A stretch of 64,000 nt of DNA from Desulforamulus aeronauticus DSM 10349. Lineage in GTDB: Bacteria; Bacillota; Desulfotomaculia; Desulfotomaculales; Desulfotomaculaceae. The first letter of the stretch is position 1. Each line of letters starts with the position of its first letter. The translations under genes were made by a program, and so were the position numbers. The notes under the pieces were generated by a model. The model ran no database searches. It saw only the letters and a program-made list of their open reading frames with translations, and had not been told where the DNA came from. The stretch is from NCBI RefSeq assembly GCF_900142375.1, contig NZ_FRAR01000009.1, forward strand, positions 1 through 64,000, written 5' to 3'. Shown here in pieces: positions 59,664 to 64,000 of the stretch.

Positions 59664-60356
59664 ATGGATAACTATTTTGTATTAGTAGTAGATGACGAAA
59701 AAGAGATCCGAGATGCTATTGAGATATACCTAAAAAATGAGGGGATTACGGTTATTAAAGCTAAAGATGGTATTGAGGCTATTGAAAAATTGCATGAGCA
59801 TACCATTCATCTCATTATTTTAGATATCATGATGCCTCGACTGGATGGGATAGCCACTACCTTTAAAATTCGTGAGAAACAAAACATTCCTATTATTATT
59901 CTAAGTGCTAAAAGTGAGGATATGGATAAAATTCTTGGCTTGCAGGTGGGGGCGGATGATTATGTGACCAAGCCCTTTAACCCACTGGAACTCATTGCCC
60001 GGGTTAAATCTCAGCTAAGAAGATATGTTACGTTAGGTACTTATGAAGGAAGCAATAAGGTAATTAACCTGAAAGGTCTTACCCTAGACCAAGCTGCTAA
60101 AGAAGTTACCGTCAATGGTGAAGTGGTGAAATTAACTCCCACCGAATACAAAATTGTTGAATTATTGATGACCAACGCCGGTCGGGTGTTTTCGATTGAT
60201 GAAATTTATGAGCGAGCTTGGAAAGAGCCCGGTTATAACCCGGAAAATACGGTGGCAGTGCATATTCGTAAAATTCGTGAGAAGATTGAGATCGATCCAA
60301 AAAATCCAAGATATTTAAAGGTGGTGTGGGGTATTGGCTACAAAATGGAAAAATAA
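59664..60356 (+). CDS. OmpR/VanR-type response regulator
   Basis: 230 residues. Receiver domain with acidic pocket VVDDEKE, phosphoacceptor Asp in LIILDIMMPRLDG (residue ~54) and Lys in VTKPFNP, then a winged-helix DNA-binding domain (LTPTEYKIVELLMTNAGRVFSIDEIYE..VHIRKIREKIE). Its stop overlaps the kinase start by 23 bases. Ribosome site CGAGGGGTTG. Confidence 0.93.
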   Translation: MDNYFVLVVDDEKEIRDAIEIYLKNEGITVIKAKDGIEAIEKLHEHTIHLIILDIMMPRLDGIATTFKIREKQNIPIIILSAKSEDMDKILGLQVGADDYVTKPFNPLELIARVKSQLRRYVTLGTYEGSNKVINLKGLTLDQAAKEVTVNGEVVKLTPTEYKIVELLMTNAGRVFSIDEIYERAWKEPGYNPENTVAVHIRKIREKIEIDPKNPRYLKVVWGIGYKMEK

Positions 60357-62559
60357 AGCCTCATTGGTGGCGTGGGTAATACTATTTACCTTTGGTTTAA
60401 GTGGCATCCTATCTGCCCTCTCCCAGGGGAGTAACTATCTGAAGCGGGATTATTTCCAAACTGAACAATTTGCATACCAGTTAAATGAATTTACCGACTT
60501 CCTAAGTATGTTTGAGCTAAACTATCTGTCCCCGGAAGAAGTGAAAAAGGGGATTACCGTTACCCCAGAAGAAATTGATGAACATCGTCATCGCTATGGG
60601 GATCTAGCGATGCAAATTAACGATATCAAGGGGCAGTATGAAGATAAAATTCAGCAAGCAATACAAGCACAAAACCAAGAGCTAGTGGATTTTTATAGTG
60701 CTGAAAGAGATAAAAAAATAGAGGACATCACCAATAATTTTAAAAGTGACGAATACGTCCAAGCAAAGGTAATTAAAGAAAAAGAGCAGAAGATTGACAC
60801 CTATTATCGTGACCTGGAAAATTACCGTAACCAATATGCCAATTTAAAAACAGGGTTTGTCTACTATTTAAAAGATACCACCACCGGGGACATCTATACG
60901 AATATAGCTGCCGCCAACGAGGCTGAGGCAAACAAACTCATCAATAGTAAAAATATGTTGTTTATTCGTAGTTTTCCAACGGCAAAGGAGGGCTATCTCT
61001 CCCGTGAGAGGACTTATTATAAGCTGGAAAATTCGGATATTGTAGATACCATTCTGGGGAAAAACGCGAAGGCATTTGAAGGCAAAATTGCGGTGCCTAA
61101 AGCAATAGCCGCTACGAGTTTGGTTTTGGGCAATTACCAGGATTATCAAGAAAAACAAAAACTTTTTATCATCTATACGCTGAGTGCCCTGGCAGCGTTG
61201 CTGCTAAGCATTTATATCTATAAAAAAACGGACCTTGTAGAAATAAACATCCTAGAGCAATGGCAAAGCTACTATAATCGTATTCCCATTGATATAAGTG
61301 TCATAACCTTTGCCTTTTTTAGTCTTATTACCCTAATCCTATTATTCAGTTATGATAACCTGCACTTGTATAAATATCCGTATGCCTTAATTAAAGAAAC
61401 CATTTTTGAGGTATTTTTTACTGCCTTTTTCGTGGTGGTCACCTTTTTACAGGGGAGATTGCTGTTAGCGAGAGTCAAGGATTGGCCTAGCCTTCAGGCA
61501 GAATGGCCCAACAGTATACTCGCTAGAGTCAATGGAGGGATGCGGGTAGCCTTTCTGAATCGAAGAATGGGTACGCAAGTATTGCTTCTTCTGATGGTGG
61601 TATTTGCCTTTGGTGTTGGGGCGGCTATCGTAGGTGTGGAACCGGAGTTTATTCTGCTTTATGCACCGGCATTCTTGGTAATAGGTATGCCAATTCTCCT
61701 GGTAATTGTTAAACGTACGGGATATTTTAACCAAATTGTTCACAATACCAGTGAATTAGCCCAGGGCAATCTGGAGCCAGATCTACCGGTACTAGGGAAA
61801 TCAGCCTTAGCAACCCTGGCCGGTAATATAAATACCCTAAAGTACGGTGTTAAAACCTCTCGCAAGGAACAGGCCAAAAGTGAACGCTTAAAAACAGAAC
61901 TTATTACCAATGTAAGCCACGACCTGCGAACCCCATTAACCTCGATTATTACCTATACAGAACTGTTGAAGAAACCGGATTTGTCCGAGGAAGACCGGCA
62001 ATCCTATGTGCAAATCATCGATCGGAAATCAAAACGATTAAAGGTACTTATTGATGACCTGTTTGAAGCCTCTAAAATGGCCAGTGGCAGTATTGAGTTG
62101 TCCAAAGAAAGGGTGGACCTTGTTCAGCTTTTGCAGCAAACATTGGCAGAACACAACGAGGCTATCACTGAATCTACCCTGCAATTTCGGGTAAGCAACC
62201 CAGACAAGCCCGTTTATGCCGTTGTCGATGGGCAAAAGTTATGGCGCGTCTTTGATAACCTCATTGGTAATATCCTAAAATACTCGCTAGAGAATACCAG
62301 GGTATATATCTCTCTAAAATCTTTACCTGGCCAAGCGGTTATTGTTTTTAAAAATGTGACGAAATATGAATTGGGTGAAGATATTGAGGAACTGTTCGAA
62401 CGCTTTAAACGGGGCGATACCTCCCGTCATACAGAGGGCTCGGGGCTTGGGCTGGCTATCGCTAAATCCATTGTTGATCTTCACAACGGAAATTTAGATA
62501 TTGAGGTAGACGGTGATTTGTTTAAAATAACGATAACACTTACCACTACGAAGAACTAA
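60334..62559 (+). CDS. Sensor histidine kinase with large extracytoplasmic and multi-helix region
   Basis: 741 residues. One N-terminal helix (LVAWVILFTFGLSGILSALS), an extracytoplasmic domain with a Lys/Gln/Glu-rich coiled coil (~residues 60-240), then about six more helices (~265-450), a HAMP-like linker and the kinase core: H box NVSHDLRTPLTSI, N box NLIGNILKYS and G box GSGLGLAIAK. TTG start at 60334 within the regulator's end. The G1 box shows a divergent form. Architecture resembles antibiotic/envelope sensors of Firmicutes; signal unknown. Confidence 0.9.
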   Translation: MATKWKNKASLVAWVILFTFGLSGILSALSQGSNYLKRDYFQTEQFAYQLNEFTDFLSMFELNYLSPEEVKKGITVTPEEIDEHRHRYGDLAMQINDIKGQYEDKIQQAIQAQNQELVDFYSAERDKKIEDITNNFKSDEYVQAKVIKEKEQKIDTYYRDLENYRNQYANLKTGFVYYLKDTTTGDIYTNIAAANEAEANKLINSKNMLFIRSFPTAKEGYLSRERTYYKLENSDIVDTILGKNAKAFEGKIAVPKAIAATSLVLGNYQDYQEKQKLFIIYTLSALAALLLSIYIYKKTDLVEINILEQWQSYYNRIPIDISVITFAFFSLITLILLFSYDNLHLYKYPYALIKETIFEVFFTAFFVVVTFLQGRLLLARVKDWPSLQAEWPNSILARVNGGMRVAFLNRRMGTQVLLLLMVVFAFGVGAAIVGVEPEFILLYAPAFLVIGMPILLVIVKRTGYFNQIVHNTSELAQGNLEPDLPVLGKSALATLAGNINTLKYGVKTSRKEQAKSERLKTELITNVSHDLRTPLTSIITYTELLKKPDLSEEDRQSYVQIIDRKSKRLKVLIDDLFEASKMASGSIELSKERVDLVQLLQQTLAEHNEAITESTLQFRVSNPDKPVYAVVDGQKLWRVFDNLIGNILKYSLENTRVYISLKSLPGQAVIVFKNVTKYELGEDIEELFERFKRGDTSRHTEGSGLGLAIAKSIVDLHNGNLDIEVDGDLFKITITLTTTKN

Positions 62560-62570
62560 AGCTTTATTTT

Positions 62571-62707
62571 GGCATATCGGAAAGTGTAATACTTTCCGAT
62601 ATGCCAAAGGGCAAACTAAGCTTCCGTCGGCGTCTAAAGACTTGGCATACCCCCTAAAGGGCATAACCTATAGGTCACAGGCAGGTAAACAAGCCAAGTT
62701 CTTCTAA
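62571..62707 (+). repeat. Dispersed palindromic repeat with extended loop
   Basis: Begins with a perfect 17-bp hairpin (TTGGCATATCGGAAAGT / ACTTTCCGATATGCCAA), which would also end the kinase transcript, then AAACTAAGCTTCCGTCGG and CGTCTAAAGACTTGGC; the matching GCCAAGTTCTTCTAA lies 50 bases on, so the usual 4-base loop has an insert containing AGGCAGGTAAACAA. Confidence 0.75.
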
Positions 62708-62711
62708 TGAA

Positions 62712-62963
62712 TTAAAATCTAAAAGTATCTTTCTTAAGGCTAGAGTGGTTCATTAGCCAGTAAATAAACATGCCACCAACTGGAAAGATAAGGGATACTG
62801 AAAACCAAAGGAAGGGTGAAATACCCAAAGCGGGCTGTGAAAGTGTTTTTGCATCCTGAAAAACGATTAACGATAGTGCTAAATGGGCTGCAAAGGCTAC
62901 GAGTAACCAAGTCCAGTAGATAACAATTAAAAAACCAGCAAAACCCATCATAAAACCTCCCAT
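62712..62963 (-). CDS. Small two-to-three-helix membrane protein, 83 aa
   Basis: Hydrophobic segments GFAGFLIVIYWTWLLVAFAAHLALSLIVF and ISPFLWFSVSLIFPVGGMFIYWLMNH. PxGxxxYWxxNH-like end recalls small PLDc_N-type membrane proteins, not certain. ATG 62963 or Met5/6; ribosome site GGGAGGTTTT favours the first or fifth codon. Confidence 0.65.
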   Translation of the reverse strand: MGGFMMGFAGFLIVIYWTWLLVAFAAHLALSLIVFQDAKTLSQPALGISPFLWFSVSLIFPVGGMFIYWLMNHSSLKKDTFRF

Positions 62964-63033
62964 GGTAAAACGTATAAAACTATAGATACTCTAAGAAAGC
63001 CCTAAATACCTTTTAATTTGCCACAGAAATAAG

Positions 63034-63063
63034 ACCCCTGCAAGAGCTTTGCAGGGGTTTTTG
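63034..63063. terminator. Terminator-like hairpin
   Basis: GACCCCTGCAA / TTGCAGGGGTT then TTTG; between two minus-strand genes, with T-run on the plus strand. Confidence 0.5.
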
Positions 63064-63240
63064 TAGCCCTCTTTTAAGTTCATTAGCCATTTCTAGAACT
63101 TACGTTTCCGTAGAGGCACTAATTTCTTCAGTGGAAGCAGTTTGCTAATGAGCCAGGGAATTACGGTTTCTGGGAGATCGCTAATAATGTATCAGGCATA
63201 TCCTTTGCGGTATGCAGAGTTTTGAGCTGTTTTTCTAGAT

Positions 63241-63543
63241 CTAAGAAGCCTTCTTAAACCAATTAAGGGGATTTAGAAGTTTTTTATACTTTTTGATGAC
63301 ATCCTTACCGAGAATAAAACCACCTACCCAAAAAGATACCTCTCCGAGGAAGACGAGGGCAGATGTAACCAAGGCCTTTACCCCAAAACTGAAAGGCATG
63401 GCTGGTACTAGGAGTATCCCACCGTATAGAATAAATGAAAGAATAACCAGGCCAAGCCCCACTTTTTTTGTGGCAAAGGATGATTTATTACAAGGATTGG
63501 TTGGTTCAATTTCGTTAGTTTGTTTCAATGGCAGATACCTCAC
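63241..63543 (-). CDS. Small two-helix membrane protein (transporter-suffix-domain type)
   Basis: 100 residues. Segments VGLGLVILSFILYGGILLVPAMPF and ALVTSALVFLGEVSFWVGGFILGKDVIKKYKK match the short domain found alone or at the end of some transporters. Function unknown. Start ATG 63543 or a few codons in; the ribosome site is weak. Confidence 0.65.
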   Translation of the reverse strand: MRYLPLKQTNEIEPTNPCNKSSFATKKVGLGLVILSFILYGGILLVPAMPFSFGVKALVTSALVFLGEVSFWVGGFILGKDVIKKYKKLLNPLNWFKKAS

Positions 63544-63673
63544 AATTCAATATTGTTAGTTTGCTATATTCAATAGAATGGTATAATGTCCTGTAGGATA
63601 TTCTTTAATTCCATCAACAACTGGCAAAGGAACTGCACCTTTGGCAGCAGACTTTGGGAGTGACGTAATTAAA

Positions 63674-64000
63674 ATGAATAAAAAACTGGCAATGGAAAGC
63701 ATGTATATTTCAGAAAAAGAAATACAAATCTTATATGCGGATACCGATATGATGGGTGTCATTTATCATGCTAACTATCTCAAATGGTTTGAGTTAGGAA
63801 GAACCCAACTGATTATTGATATCGGCTATAACTATTTGGATATGGAAAGACTAGGTTATTATGCACCGGTTTATAAAGTTGAAATAACCTACAAGAGAGC
63901 GATTCGTTATGGTGAAAAGGCTGTGGTAAGGACCTGGGTTGATGAAAATAATGGACTACGCACAGTCTACGGCTATCATATTTTAAATGGGAAGGGAGAG
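63674..64000 (+). CDS. YbgC-like acyl-CoA thioesterase, partial (cut by the window end)
   Basis: 109 codons visible. The hotdog-fold motif YADTDMMGVIYHANYLKWFELGR carries the catalytic Asp and the YHxNY pattern of the 4-hydroxybenzoyl-CoA thioesterase/YbgC group; KVEITYKRAIRYGEKAVVRTWVDE is the next strand region. GGGAG lies 13 bases before ATG 63674. The C-terminus lies beyond 64000. Confidence 0.85.
   Translation, partial: MNKKLAMESMYISEKEIQILYADTDMMGVIYHANYLKWFELGRTQLIIDIGYNYLDMERLGYYAPVYKVEITYKRAIRYGEKAVVRTWVDENNGLRTVYGYHILNGKGE

Overview
The window looks like a chromosomal segment of a low-to-mid-GC, anaerobic, endospore-forming Firmicute of the Desulfotomaculum/Desulforamulus type (Peptococcaceae). 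The evidence is spoIIR, an alpha/beta-type spore SASP gene with a sigma-G promoter, a nickel CO dehydrogenase (cooS) with its maturation ATPase (cooC), a Tat-exported [FeFe] hydrogenase with HybA/NrfD-type partners, several oxygen-defence proteins (rubrerythrin, rubredoxin-like, ferritin-like), and Gram-positive promoters and ribosome sites throughout. The genus is inferred from gene content and was not tested.

Layout. 0-9.4 kb: an IS3-type transposase end, alpha-glucan phosphorylase, an amino-acid permease, phosphatidylserine decarboxylase, an MgtC-like protein, a CBS protein, a beta-carbonic anhydrase-like protein, YaaR and RDD proteins. 9.7-14.4 kb: a visibly GC-richer block with an AraC regulator and two ABC exporter-fold proteins under a Fur-box promoter, probably an acquired iron/xenosiderophore uptake unit. 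15.2-18.4 kb: two HlyD-like adaptors and a DHA2-type drug-efflux MFS. 18.5-22.1 kb: a CooA-like haem CO sensor, then cooS-cooC behind a palindrome placed as for class II activation. 22.3-25.8 kb: small unknown genes, including a 37-residue protein with 8 Cys and an ORF interrupted by an in-frame UGA, and spoIIR. 26.2-29.7 kb: the outward-facing [FeFe] hydrogenase operon (minus strand). 30.2-34.6 kb: many small genes, a ferredoxin and the SASP. 34.8-45.8 kb: typA, fni (type 2 IPP isomerase), a gamma-carbonic anhydrase family protein, a coiled-coil exported protein, an orphan peptide-binding protein, an endonuclease IV-like protein and a stress protein. 46.0-48.0 kb: a polyamine operon (speE, speB) whose first gene, a pyruvoyl-dependent arginine decarboxylase, is a decayed pseudogene. 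48.1-53.1 kb: three tRNA clusters (ten tRNAs) with near-identical repeated units and pseudo-tRNA fragments, interleaved with a membrane ferredoxin, dUTPase with a Cys-rich N-terminal extension, and a decayed IS200/IS605-type tnpB. 53.5-64 kb: ferritin-like protein, PAP2 phosphatase, CBS protein, metallo-beta-lactamase-fold protein, double-rubredoxin rubrerythrin, DUF4242 and DUF2238 proteins, a two-component system, small membrane proteins and a thioesterase cut by the window end.

How the parts fit. CO oxidation by CooS yields reducing equivalents inside the cell, controlled by the adjacent CO sensor; the separate exported hydrogenase would feed electrons from H2 through HybA/NrfD-type subunits into the quinone pool. 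Polyamine synthesis from arginine seems to have lost its committed first enzyme here, leaving agmatinase and spermidine synthase. A family of dispersed palindromic intergenic repeats (about 75-130 bp) recurs across the window, brackets a cassette of tiny genes, has been invaded by the left-edge IS, and in one case supplies the last codons and stop of fni. I found no CRISPR array, rRNA, prophage or replication origin.
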